A stretch of DNA of 64,000 nt from Lentisphaeria bacterium (GTDB taxonomy: Bacteria; Verrucomicrobiota; Lentisphaeria; Victivallales; Victivallaceae): NCBI GenBank assembly GCA_018265615.1, contig JABLYX010000018.1:13656-77655 (forward strand). The letters are read 5' to 3'. The position numbers were made by a program, and so were the translations under genes. The number at the start of each line of letters is the position of its first letter. Within the stretch, counting starts at the first letter, position 1. The notes beneath the pieces are model-generated. The model was given only the letters and a program-made list of their open reading frames with translations, searched no databases and had not been told where the DNA came from. Positions 9,281-17,191 of this stretch are shown piece by piece.

Positions 9281-9311
9281 GGCCTCCCGGTTGAAATGTT
9301 TCACTTGCTTT

Positions 9312-9340
9312 ATTATACCATGAAACTTGATAGAAAACAA
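9312..9340 (-). promoter_or_regulatory. Promoter of egsA
   Basis: Minus strand: TTGTTT (9340-9335), 17 bases, TATAAT (9317-9312), preceded by an extended -10 TG. It shares a 16-base match with the glycyl radical enzyme promoter at 32897-32912. Confidence 0.7.
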
Positions 9341-9380
9341 GCGCCCCCGGCAATCTTTCCGCCAAAATCCGGCGGAATAT

Positions 9381-9409
9381 TTGCATTCGGCCGGAAGCGA
9401 TGGTATTTT
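9381..9409 (+). promoter_or_regulatory. Promoter of LtaS-like gene
   Basis: TTGCAT (9381-9386), 17 bases, TATTTT (9404-9409). Transcription would start near 9416, downstream of the in-frame ATG at 9400, so translation should begin at ATG 9436. Confidence 0.55.
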
Positions 9410-9435
9410 CCCCGGAAAGCGAAAATGGTGACGAT

Positions 9436-11415
9436 ATGGATTTCAGGAAATTTCTGCCGGCTGCGGCTGCCGTGGCGCTGTTGTTCCTGCCGGGCGCGGT
9501 CGGGGCGCTGTACGCGCCCACTCCGCTTCTGCGGCTCGTATGGGCGGCGCTCTCCGGCTGTATCGGCGGCGGAGCCGTGGTATTCTGCTCTTGCAGGATT
9601 CGCCGGGAATGTTGGCGCGGCGCGGCTGCCGGGATGCTGTTTCTGCCGCTGCTGGCGGTGACGATGCTTGAGAGCGTCTCCTGGATGATCAGCGGCAAAA
9701 GCTTCAGTTATGAATTCGCGCTGCATCTCTCCGTCAATACGCTGCGGTATGGCATGAGCGGCTATGAATGGCCGGCCGCGGCGGCCGCCGTTTACCTTGC
9801 CGGAGCGACTGTTCTGACGGTGTGGCTGTTCATGCGGAAGTGCGCGTTCCTCTCATTTCGCGGAGCCCGTTATGCGGCGCTCCCTGCTCTGCTGCTGCTT
9901 TTCCTGCTGCCGACGCCGGCAGGGGAGGCGCTGCGCTTCTGGGGAATCCGGCCGCTCCACGGCAATCCGGACGCTTCAGCCGCCGACTTCGAACGGTTCG
10001 GCATCAAGGCCGGAGCCGTCGACCGCGACAGCGTCGCCGCTTCCCCCGGGAAGAATCTGGTCCTGATCTATCTGGAGAGCATGGAGGCGGCGTATCTTGA
10101 CGAACGGACCTTTCCGGGGCTGATGCCGAACATCTCCCGGCTGCAGGAGGAGGCCGTGGTCTTCGACAATGTGATTCCGGCGGAAAATGCGGGATTCACC
10201 GTCGGGGCGTTCTACTGCTCGCTGGCCGGATTCGAGCTGACCGATCTCCAGCTTTCCGGGAGGCATGCGAACAACGGAATCAACCCGGCTGTCGGGAACC
10301 GTCTCTCCTCGCTGCCCGGCGTTCTCGGCAAAGCCGGGTATTTTCAGAGCTTCATGAACAGCGCATCGTTGAATTTCGTTGGAATCTATGTGATTCTGAA
10401 CGAGTTCGGTTATACGGACCTCTGGTCGGCGGAGGCGCTTCCGGAGGAAGCCCGGCGGCAGCTCGGCTTTGACGGCCTCTGGGGCGGCTGCCGGGATGAC
10501 ATGCTGCTGAAGCTCGCATTTCAGAAGTATCTGGTCCTGATGCGGGAAAAGCAGCCCTTCAACCTGACGCTGCTGACGATCGACGCGCATCATCCGGACG
10601 GGTTTGTCGCGAAGGAGGGGCCGGTTTACGCGCTCCCCGGCGAAAAGCCGTCGCAGCTCCTGACCGCGATCCACCGTACCGATAAGGCGCTCGGGGAATT
10701 CATCGAAGCGCTGAAACGGGCTCCGGGCTGGGAAAATACGGTCGTTTTCATCACAAGCGACCACCTTGCAATGAACGGCGCCTCCACGGCGCCGCTGCTG
10801 CGCCGGAATCCGGACCGGCGCATGCTCTCCTTCGCGCTGAACGCCGGGCCCCCGCGCCGGATCTCCGTGGAGGGGCGCACGTTCGATTTCGCTCCGACGA
10901 TCGCGGAGCTGCTCGGTGTGCGGCACAACTACCGTTTTCCGCAGGGGGAGAGCCTGCTCGGGCGGCCGGACCCGCGGCGGCTCGCGGGGGACTCGCCCGA
11001 GGGGCGGCGTGTGCTGGAGGCGTATTTGCAGGACAGGAGCGGCCCGGCTCCGCGGGGAGCGGCCGACGGGATGGCGCGGGTCGTGGATTCTCCGTACCCT
11101 GCTCTCCTGATCGACGGCGTTCCCATGCCGCTGTTCTCGCAGGAGTTCGGGATCCTCTCCTACCCGCAGCCGGGGGAGTGCTTCGCCGTCAGGCTCGGCC
11201 CGGACGGCCGGACCGCCGACTGGCAGCGGTTCGGCTCGCCGGAGGAGTGCGGGCCGTTCCTGGAAATCCCCGGGACATATGTTCTGGCCGGAAACGGCGG
11301 TGTGCCGGGCGGCCCGGCGGAAGCCGGATATTACCTCGCCGCGGGATTCCCCGGGGCGTTCCGCATCGTACGTGCCGCCGGGACCCCGGTCGGCCTCGCG
11401 CTGCCGCTGCGGTGA
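9436..11415 (+). CDS. LtaS/OpgB-like phosphoglycerol transferase (membrane sulfatase-fold enzyme)
   Basis: 659 residues: about five N-terminal membrane segments, then an extracytoplasmic alkaline phosphatase/sulfatase-fold domain. Visible active-site pieces are LIYLESMEAAYLDE (metal Glu), NAGFTVGAFYCSLAG (candidate Thr nucleophile) and ITSDHLAMNG (metal Asp-His). The family moves phosphoglycerol or similar head groups from phospholipid to glycans or teichoic acids (LtaS, OpgB). ATG 9436 is chosen over ATG 9400 because 9400 lies upstream of the predicted transcription start and MDFRKFLPAAAAVALLF makes a normal first membrane helix. A ~160-residue C-terminal extension past the catalytic domain is unassigned. 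The acceptor is unknown. Confidence 0.75.
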   Translation: MDFRKFLPAAAAVALLFLPGAVGALYAPTPLLRLVWAALSGCIGGGAVVFCSCRIRRECWRGAAAGMLFLPLLAVTMLESVSWMISGKSFSYEFALHLSVNTLRYGMSGYEWPAAAAAVYLAGATVLTVWLFMRKCAFLSFRGARYAALPALLLLFLLPTPAGEALRFWGIRPLHGNPDASAADFERFGIKAGAVDRDSVAASPGKNLVLIYLESMEAAYLDERTFPGLMPNISRLQEEAVVFDNVIPAENAGFTVGAFYCSLAGFELTDLQLSGRHANNGINPAVGNRLSSLPGVLGKAGYFQSFMNSASLNFVGIYVILNEFGYTDLWSAEALPEEARRQLGFDGLWGGCRDDMLLKLAFQKYLVLMREKQPFNLTLLTIDAHHPDGFVAKEGPVYALPGEKPSQLLTAIHRTDKALGEFIEALKRAPGWENTVVFITSDHLAMNGASTAPLLRRNPDRRMLSFALNAGPPRRISVEGRTFDFAPTIAELLGVRHNYRFPQGESLLGRPDPRRLAGDSPEGRRVLEAYLQDRSGPAPRGAADGMARVVDSPYPALLIDGVPMPLFSQEFGILSYPQPGECFAVRLGPDGRTADWQRFGSPEECGPFLEIPGTYVLAGNGGVPGGPAEAGYYLAAGFPGAFRIVRAAGTPVGLALPLR

Positions 11416-11452
11416 AGCATTGCGATTTTTCGGAAGAATTGTTTTCGGGAAG

Positions 11453-11481
11453 TTGCGAAAAAAATGAGTCCGTGATATATT
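11453..11481 (+). promoter_or_regulatory. Promoter of aconitase gene
   Basis: TTGCGA (11453-11458), 17 bases, TATATT (11476-11481), about 46 bases before the leader end and ATG 11534. Confidence 0.65.
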
Positions 11482-11533
11482 ACCGGTTTGAGATTCGCCC
11501 GTTACAATTCTTTCTCGATAGGAGTTCGATACC

Positions 11534-13471
11534 ATGGCCAGAGGAACCGTTGTTCAGAAGATCATTGAAGCGCACTTTGTGGAAGGCAGCCGCGAAACCG
11601 GCAAGCCCGTCGCGATCCGGATCGACCAGACGCTGACGCAGGACGCGACCGGAACCATGGCCTATCTCGAACTTGAGGCGATGGGGGTGCCGAACGTCAG
11701 GACCGAGCTTTCCGTCTCCTACGTCGACCACAACATGATGCAGAACGGTCCCGAGAACCGCAACGATCACATGTATCTGCAGAGCGTCGCGGCCGCGAAG
11801 GGCGTCCGCTTTTCCGCTCCCGGCAACGGCATCTGCCACCAGGTCCATCTCGAACGTTTCGGCGTGCCGGGCAAGACGCTGATCGGCTCCGACTCGCACA
11901 CGCCGACCGGGGGCGGCATCGGCATGCTCGCGATCGGCGCGGGCGGCCTCGACGTCGCGCTCGCGATGGCCGGCAAGCCGTTCCGGATCCCGTATCCGAA
12001 GGTTGTCGGCGTGAAGCTGACCGGCCGGCTCTCCCCGTGGTGCGCCGCGAAGGATGTGATCCTCAGGCTGCTCTCGATCCTGACCACGAAAGGGAACGTC
12101 GGCTCCATCGTCGAATATTTCGGGCCCGGCGTCGCGACTCTCACGGTTCCGCAGCGCGCGACGATCACGAACATGGGAGCGGAGCTCGGCGTCACGGCAA
12201 GCGTGTTCCCTTCCGATGAATCGACCCGCATTTTCCTGAAGGCGCAGGACCGCGAAAAGGATTTCACCGCGCTCGCGGCCGATGCGGACGCCGAATACGA
12301 TCAGGTCATCGAGATCCGGCTCGACGAGATCGAGCCGCTCGCGGCCTGCCCGTCGAGCCCCGACAATATCCGCTCGATCCGCGAACTGGCCGGGAACAAG
12401 GTTGCGCAGGTGCTCATCGGCTCCTGCACGAATTCGAGCTACCGCGACCTCGCGATGGTCGCGATGACGCTGAAGGGGCGCAAGGTGTGCGATTCGGTCA
12501 CGCTGTCGATCGCCCCGGGCAGCCGCCAGGTGCTTGAAATGCTCGCGCGCAACGGCATGCTGGCCGACATCATCGCATCCGGCGCGCGCATCCTCGAAAC
12601 CGGCTGCGGGCCGTGTATCGGACAGGGGCAGAGCCCGGCCGACGACACGGTGAGCGTCCGTACTTTCAACCGCAACTTCGCGGGGCGCACCGGAACAAAG
12701 GGCGACCAGGCGTACCTCGTCAGCCCCGAAACCGCCGTCGCGATCGCACTCACCGGCGAATTCACCGATCCGCGCACGACCGGGATCGAGTATCCGAATG
12801 TGGTCGAGCCGGAGGTGTTCGAGATCAATGACAACATGATCCGGATGCCGGGCGGCTCCGGCGAAATCGTCCGCAAGCGCACGATCGGCGCGCCGCCGGT
12901 GAACGGGCCGCTGCCGGATGAGCTCGACGGCGTCGTGGTCATCAAGGTCGGCGACAAGATCACGACCGACCACATCATGCCGGCCGGAATCCACCTGAAG
13001 CACCGCAGCAACATCCCGGTCTATGCGAAGGTCGTCTTCGAGTGCTTCAATGAATCCGGCAGGCCGACCTTCGCGGAACGCGCGTCGGCTGTGCGCGACG
13101 CGGGCAAAGCGGGCGTCATCATCGGGCGCGACAGCTACGGGCAGGGCTCGAGCCGCGAACATGCGGCGATCTGCCCGATGTACCTCGGCGTGAAGGTTGT
13201 TGCGGCGCTTGCGATCGAGCGCATCCACAGCGCGAACCTCGTGAACTTCGGCATCGTTCCGCTCGTTTTTGCGGATGCGGCCGACTACGACGCGATCGGT
13301 GAAAACGATTCGCTCGTTTTCCATAAGCTCCGTGAGCAGCTCAAGCCGGGCGAACCGGTCCGGGGCGAACTCACGAAGGCGGACGGCGCGAAGAAGGAGA
13401 TCCTCTTCAACCACCGGCTTTCGGCGGAGGATATCCGGATCATCCTCGCGGGCGGAATGCTGAATCTGTAA
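11534..13471 (+). CDS. Aconitate hydratase (putative aconitase, Aquifex-type)
   Basis: 645 residues, shorter than the ~890-residue AcnA. It keeps the aconitase domain order: N-terminal Fe-S domains, then a swivel domain starting near VVVIKVGDKITTDHIMPAG. Substrate and cluster motifs include SYVDHNMMQ, IGSDSHTPTGGGIGMLAIG, the cluster Cys of IGSCTNSS and the two Cys of ETGCGPCIGQG. GRDSYGQGSSREHAA is the swivel-domain signature. It interconverts citrate and isocitrate with a [4Fe-4S] cluster in the cytoplasm. The length and layout match the bacterial putative aconitase group rather than LeuCD subunits. The uracil-DNA glycosylase gene follows 10 bases later. Confidence 0.88.
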   Translation: MARGTVVQKIIEAHFVEGSRETGKPVAIRIDQTLTQDATGTMAYLELEAMGVPNVRTELSVSYVDHNMMQNGPENRNDHMYLQSVAAAKGVRFSAPGNGICHQVHLERFGVPGKTLIGSDSHTPTGGGIGMLAIGAGGLDVALAMAGKPFRIPYPKVVGVKLTGRLSPWCAAKDVILRLLSILTTKGNVGSIVEYFGPGVATLTVPQRATITNMGAELGVTASVFPSDESTRIFLKAQDREKDFTALAADADAEYDQVIEIRLDEIEPLAACPSSPDNIRSIRELAGNKVAQVLIGSCTNSSYRDLAMVAMTLKGRKVCDSVTLSIAPGSRQVLEMLARNGMLADIIASGARILETGCGPCIGQGQSPADDTVSVRTFNRNFAGRTGTKGDQAYLVSPETAVAIALTGEFTDPRTTGIEYPNVVEPEVFEINDNMIRMPGGSGEIVRKRTIGAPPVNGPLPDELDGVVVIKVGDKITTDHIMPAGIHLKHRSNIPVYAKVVFECFNESGRPTFAERASAVRDAGKAGVIIGRDSYGQGSSREHAAICPMYLGVKVVAALAIERIHSANLVNFGIVPLVFADAADYDAIGENDSLVFHKLREQLKPGEPVRGELTKADGAKKEILFNHRLSAEDIRIILAGGMLNL

Positions 13472-13481
13472 AGGAGAGATA

Positions 13482-14138
13482 ATGGAAGAGCTGCCGCGTT
13501 CCTGGCGCGACTTCATGGGCGGAGAGCTCGACTCCGCCGGGCTCGCGGCGACCCTCGGACGGGTTGCCGCGGAGCGCTCGGCGGGCACGCAGGTGTTTCC
13601 GCCCGAAGGGCAGCTCTTCACGGCGCTGCGGCTCACGCCGCCCGGAGAGGTGCGCGTGGTTCTGCTCGGGCAGGATCCGTATCACGACGACGGGCAGGCC
13701 GAGGGGCTCGCGTTTTCCGTCGCTCCCGGCGTGAAATTCCCGCCGAGCCTGCGCAATATCTTCAGGGAGTATGCCGCCGATCTCGGCCGCGCGGTCCCGG
13801 AATCGGGTTCGTTGCGCGGCTGGGCGGAGAACGGCGTGCTGCTGCTGAACAGTGTGCTTTCGGTCCGGGCGCACAGCGCCGGCAGTCACCGGAAATTCGG
13901 ATGGGAGGCGTTCACCGACTCCGTCATCCGTTCGCTGAACCGGAAGGAGGCCCCGGTCGTTTTTCTGCTCTGGGGCAACTTCGCCATCGCAAAACGGCCG
14001 TTGATCGACGAATCGAAACATACGGTTTTCGAAAATGTCCACCCCTCGCCGCTTTCGGCGCATCGCGGCTTTTTCGGAAGCCGCCCGTTTTCCCGTGCGG
14101 AACAGGCGCTCGGCGGCTGGAAGTGGCCGGAACTTTGA
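13482..14138 (+). CDS. ung: Uracil-DNA glycosylase, family 1
   Basis: 218 residues. The water-activating loop is GQDPYHDDGQAEGLAFSV, with catalytic Asp65. The uracil pocket Asn lies in LLLNSVLSV, and the C-terminal HPSPLSAHRGFFGSRPFS carries the catalytic His187. It removes uracil from DNA as the first step of base excision repair. Its length and motif spacing are normal for family 1. It starts 10 bases after the aconitase stop, with GGAGAG before the ATG, and ends 9 bases before the GH78 gene, so it is probably expressed within the same run. Confidence 0.95.
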   Translation: MEELPRSWRDFMGGELDSAGLAATLGRVAAERSAGTQVFPPEGQLFTALRLTPPGEVRVVLLGQDPYHDDGQAEGLAFSVAPGVKFPPSLRNIFREYAADLGRAVPESGSLRGWAENGVLLLNSVLSVRAHSAGSHRKFGWEAFTDSVIRSLNRKEAPVVFLLWGNFAIAKRPLIDESKHTVFENVHPSPLSAHRGFFGSRPFSRAEQALGGWKWPEL

Positions 14139-14147
14139 GGAGATGCA

Positions 14148-16271
14148 GTGAAATTCGAACCCGTGAAATGGCTCGGTGCGGCCGGACAGGGCGGAGCGCC
14201 GTACTTCCGGCGTGAATTCGAAACCGATGCGGCGGCCGGAGCTGTGCTCGCGGTCTGCGGCCTCGGCTGGTATGAGGTTTACCTGAACGGGCGCAAGGTC
14301 GGCGACCATGTGCTCGACCCGATCGTGACGAACTACGATCTGCGTACCCGCTACGTCGTCTACGATGTATCGGAATACCTGGCGCCGGGGCGCAACACCG
14401 TCGGCGTCGTCCTCGGCACCGGCTGGTATGACCATGTCGATACCGACACCTGGAACTTCGACCGCGCGTCGTGGCGCGACCGCTGCAAGTTCGCGCTGCA
14501 TCTGTGGAGCAACGGTGCGGAAATCATTTCGAGCGACCCGGAGACGTGGAAATGCACGACAAACGGGCCGATTACTTTCAACTCCCTGCGGAACGGCGAG
14601 TATTACGATGCGCGGCTGGAGCTGTCGGGGTGGGCCGAAAACGGATTCGACGACTCCGCGTGGCAGGCTCCGGTGCTGCTGGCGCCGCCGGGAGGCGTTC
14701 TCGAGGAGCAGACGACTCCTCCCTGCAAAGTCATGCGGATGATCCGCCCGGTCTCATTGAACCGGCTTTCCGGGACGCGGACGGTCGCCGATTTCGGCGT
14801 GAACCTCTCCGGCTGGTGCCGGATCCGGGTGCGCGGAAAAGCCGGGAGCACGGTCGAGCTGCGTTACGGCGAACGGCTCTTTCCGGACGGGAGCGTCGAC
14901 AAGGAGCATATCGGCAAATTCGTGAGCTCGGGCGAAAATCAGTGCGACCGTTATACGCTGAAAGGGGAAGGCTTCGAGGAGTGGGCGCCGCGCTTCACGT
15001 TCCACGGTTTTCAATATTGTCAGATCGACGGCGAGGCTGAGCTCGATGCGATCGCGGCGGAATTCGTTTACACCTCGTTTGCGGACATCGGCGGCGTCGA
15101 TTCGCCGGATCCCGATTTGAATGCACTGCAGCGCGCCGTGCAGGAGAGCTACCGCGGCAACTTCGTCGGCATCCCGTTCGACTGTCCGCACCGCGAGAAG
15201 AACGGCTGGACCGGCGACACGCAGCTTGCGGCCGAAACCGGCCTCTGCAACTTCGGCGTTGCATCGAGCCTTGAGCAGTGGCTCGACACGCTGGCCGACA
15301 ACCAGCGGCCGAGCGGGCAGCTGCCCGGCATCGCGCCCGCCTGCGGCTGGGGCTACAACTGGGGCTCCGGTCCCGCATGGGACGCGGCGTTCTTTGTGAT
15401 TCCGGAGCTGATCTATCTCTACACCGCGAGCGGGCGCACATATGAGAAGCATTTCGACAAAATGCTCCGCTACCTCGAATACGCCGACTCCCTCGCATCC
15501 GGCGGGCTCGTCAGTTTCGGGCTCGGCGACTGGAACCATGTCGATAATTCGAAGATTGCTCCGGTCGAATTCACCTCGAGTGCGTATATCATGCACTGCA
15601 ACCGGCTCGCCGCGAAATTCGCGCGCCGGCTCGGGCGCGAAGAGAGGGCCATGCTCGACGCGCGAGCCGACCGCATGCGCGGCGCGCTGAATGCAAAATA
15701 CTGCAACGGCGGCGGCAGCTTCGCGCACGATGAGATGACCGCGCTCGGCATGGCGCTGCACTTCGACGTCGCTCCGGAGGAGGAGCGTGCCGCGACGGCC
15801 GCGCGTCTCGACCGGCTTGTGCGTGAAAACGGATACAGGCCGTATTTCGGCATCCTCGGCAGCCGGGCGGTGCCGCGCGCGCTGGCGGATGCGGGGTACG
15901 TCGAAACCGCGTTCCGCCTCTTTCTGCAGCCGGAGTATCCGGGCTGGGTCCACTGGCTGCGGCAGGGCGCGACCACGCTCTGGGGCAACTGGCACGGGGA
16001 GGCGTCGCGCAACCACATCATGTTCGGTGATGTGAGCGCGTGGTGCTTCCGCTATCTCGGCGGACTGGTTCCGGATGAGGAGCATCCCGGTTTTTCCGCT
16101 GTCACGCTGCGGCCGAATCCGGTTCCGCAGCTCGATTTCTTCCGTATGTTCCACGAAACGCCGCACGGCCGCATCACGCTTGAATGGCGGCGGCGGGACG
16201 GGGAATTCAATGTCAAGGCTTCGGTGCCCGAGGGGGTGCCGTACGAACTGCTGGAGCCGCAAATCCGATGA
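14148..16271 (+). CDS. Alpha-L-rhamnosidase-like enzyme, GH78
   Basis: 707 residues without a signal peptide, so probably cytoplasmic. N-terminal beta domains include GLGWYEVYLNGRKVGDHVLD and the typical FGVNLSGWCRIRVRGKAG. The (alpha/alpha)6 barrel has GIPFDCPHREKNGWTGD, the GH78 general-acid region, and TTLWGNWHGEAS near the end. It should hydrolyse terminal alpha-L-rhamnose from imported oligosaccharides. The start is GTG 14148, preceded by GAGGAG at 14137-14142. Its stop overlaps the hisA start (ATGA), an odd coupling of sugar degradation to histidine synthesis. Confidence 0.85.
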   Translation: MKFEPVKWLGAAGQGGAPYFRREFETDAAAGAVLAVCGLGWYEVYLNGRKVGDHVLDPIVTNYDLRTRYVVYDVSEYLAPGRNTVGVVLGTGWYDHVDTDTWNFDRASWRDRCKFALHLWSNGAEIISSDPETWKCTTNGPITFNSLRNGEYYDARLELSGWAENGFDDSAWQAPVLLAPPGGVLEEQTTPPCKVMRMIRPVSLNRLSGTRTVADFGVNLSGWCRIRVRGKAGSTVELRYGERLFPDGSVDKEHIGKFVSSGENQCDRYTLKGEGFEEWAPRFTFHGFQYCQIDGEAELDAIAAEFVYTSFADIGGVDSPDPDLNALQRAVQESYRGNFVGIPFDCPHREKNGWTGDTQLAAETGLCNFGVASSLEQWLDTLADNQRPSGQLPGIAPACGWGYNWGSGPAWDAAFFVIPELIYLYTASGRTYEKHFDKMLRYLEYADSLASGGLVSFGLGDWNHVDNSKIAPVEFTSSAYIMHCNRLAAKFARRLGREERAMLDARADRMRGALNAKYCNGGGSFAHDEMTALGMALHFDVAPEEERAATAARLDRLVRENGYRPYFGILGSRAVPRALADAGYVETAFRLFLQPEYPGWVHWLRQGATTLWGNWHGEASRNHIMFGDVSAWCFRYLGGLVPDEEHPGFSAVTLRPNPVPQLDFFRMFHETPHGRITLEWRRRDGEFNVKASVPEGVPYELLEPQIR

Positions 16272-17035
16272 GCTTATTCCGTCCCTGCATCGACCTGCAT
16301 GAAGGCCGCGTCAAACAGATTGTCGGCAGTACGCTGTCCGACTCCGCCGCCCCCGATACCAACTTTGTGGCGGAGCACGATTCCGCATGGTATGCCGAGC
16401 TTTACCGCTGTGACGGGCTGACCGGCGGCCACGTCATCAAGCTCGGTCCCGGCAACGACGAAGCCGCGAAGCGCGCGCTCTCGGCATGGCCCGGCGGACT
16501 CCAGATCGGCGGCGGGATCACATGCGAAAATGCGGAGGAGTGGCTCGGCGCCGGCGCCTCGCAGCTCATTGTGACGAGCTATATCTTTTCGGACGGTGAG
16601 CTTCGGATCGACAACCTCGAGAAGCTGTTCGACGTCACCGGGCGCGACCGGCTCGTCCTCGACCTCTCCTGCCGCCGCCGCGAGGACGGGAAGTACTGCA
16701 TTGTGACTGACCGCTGGCAGAAATTCACCACGACCGCGATCAACGCGGATACGCTTGCTTTTCTCAGCGACTTTGCGTGTGAGTTCCTGATCCACGCCGT
16801 CGACGTCGAGGGGAAACAGGCCGGGATCGACGAGGAGCTGCTCGCGCTGCTGGCGGAGATCAGCCCGATCCCGTGCGTCTACGCCGGCGGAATCGCAAGC
16901 TTCGGCGACATCGGCAAAATCGAACGTGCCGGGGCCGGAAAAATCGCCTACACCGTCGGCTCCGCGCTCGACATTTTCGGCGGCGGCCTCTCGTATTGCG
17001 AGCTGGCCGCCCACGCGAAAAGCCGCGGAAGGTAA
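16268..17035 (+). CDS. hisA: HisA, ProFAR isomerase of eukaryotic HIS6 type
   Basis: 255-residue (beta/alpha)8 barrel that isomerises ProFAR to PRFAR in histidine synthesis. It resembles the fungal/plant HIS6 group rather than the usual bacterial HisA. It starts FRPCIDLHEGRVKQIVGSTL, where bacterial HisA has an IPALDL-type start. Further matches are RLVLDLSCRRREDGKY, VTDRWQKFTTTAIN and FLIHAVDVEGKQAGIDEEL. The catalytic Asp pair is represented by IDLHEG and VLDLSC/HAVDVEG. ATG 16268 overlaps the rhamnosidase stop. No other his genes are in the window. Confidence 0.88.
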   Translation: MSLFRPCIDLHEGRVKQIVGSTLSDSAAPDTNFVAEHDSAWYAELYRCDGLTGGHVIKLGPGNDEAAKRALSAWPGGLQIGGGITCENAEEWLGAGASQLIVTSYIFSDGELRIDNLEKLFDVTGRDRLVLDLSCRRREDGKYCIVTDRWQKFTTTAINADTLAFLSDFACEFLIHAVDVEGKQAGIDEELLALLAEISPIPCVYAGGIASFGDIGKIERAGAGKIAYTVGSALDIFGGGLSYCELAAHAKSRGR

Positions 17036-17106
17036 CCGCATCCCATCCGGGAAATCGAAAGAACGCAAAAAATTCCGATATTCCTCGGCAAAACAGGCGC
17101 GGCGGC

Positions 17107-17135
17107 TTGTCAAAACGCGCGAGCTGCTGTATATT
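17107..17135 (+). promoter_or_regulatory. Promoter of gyrA
   Basis: TTGTCA (17107-17112), 17 bases, TATATT (17130-17135), about 50 bases before the ATG at 17192. Confidence 0.75.
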
Positions 17136-17191
17136 ACTTTGTTTAATATTAATGGTGTGTTTACAACGAATTATCTATACGGGAACAATTT

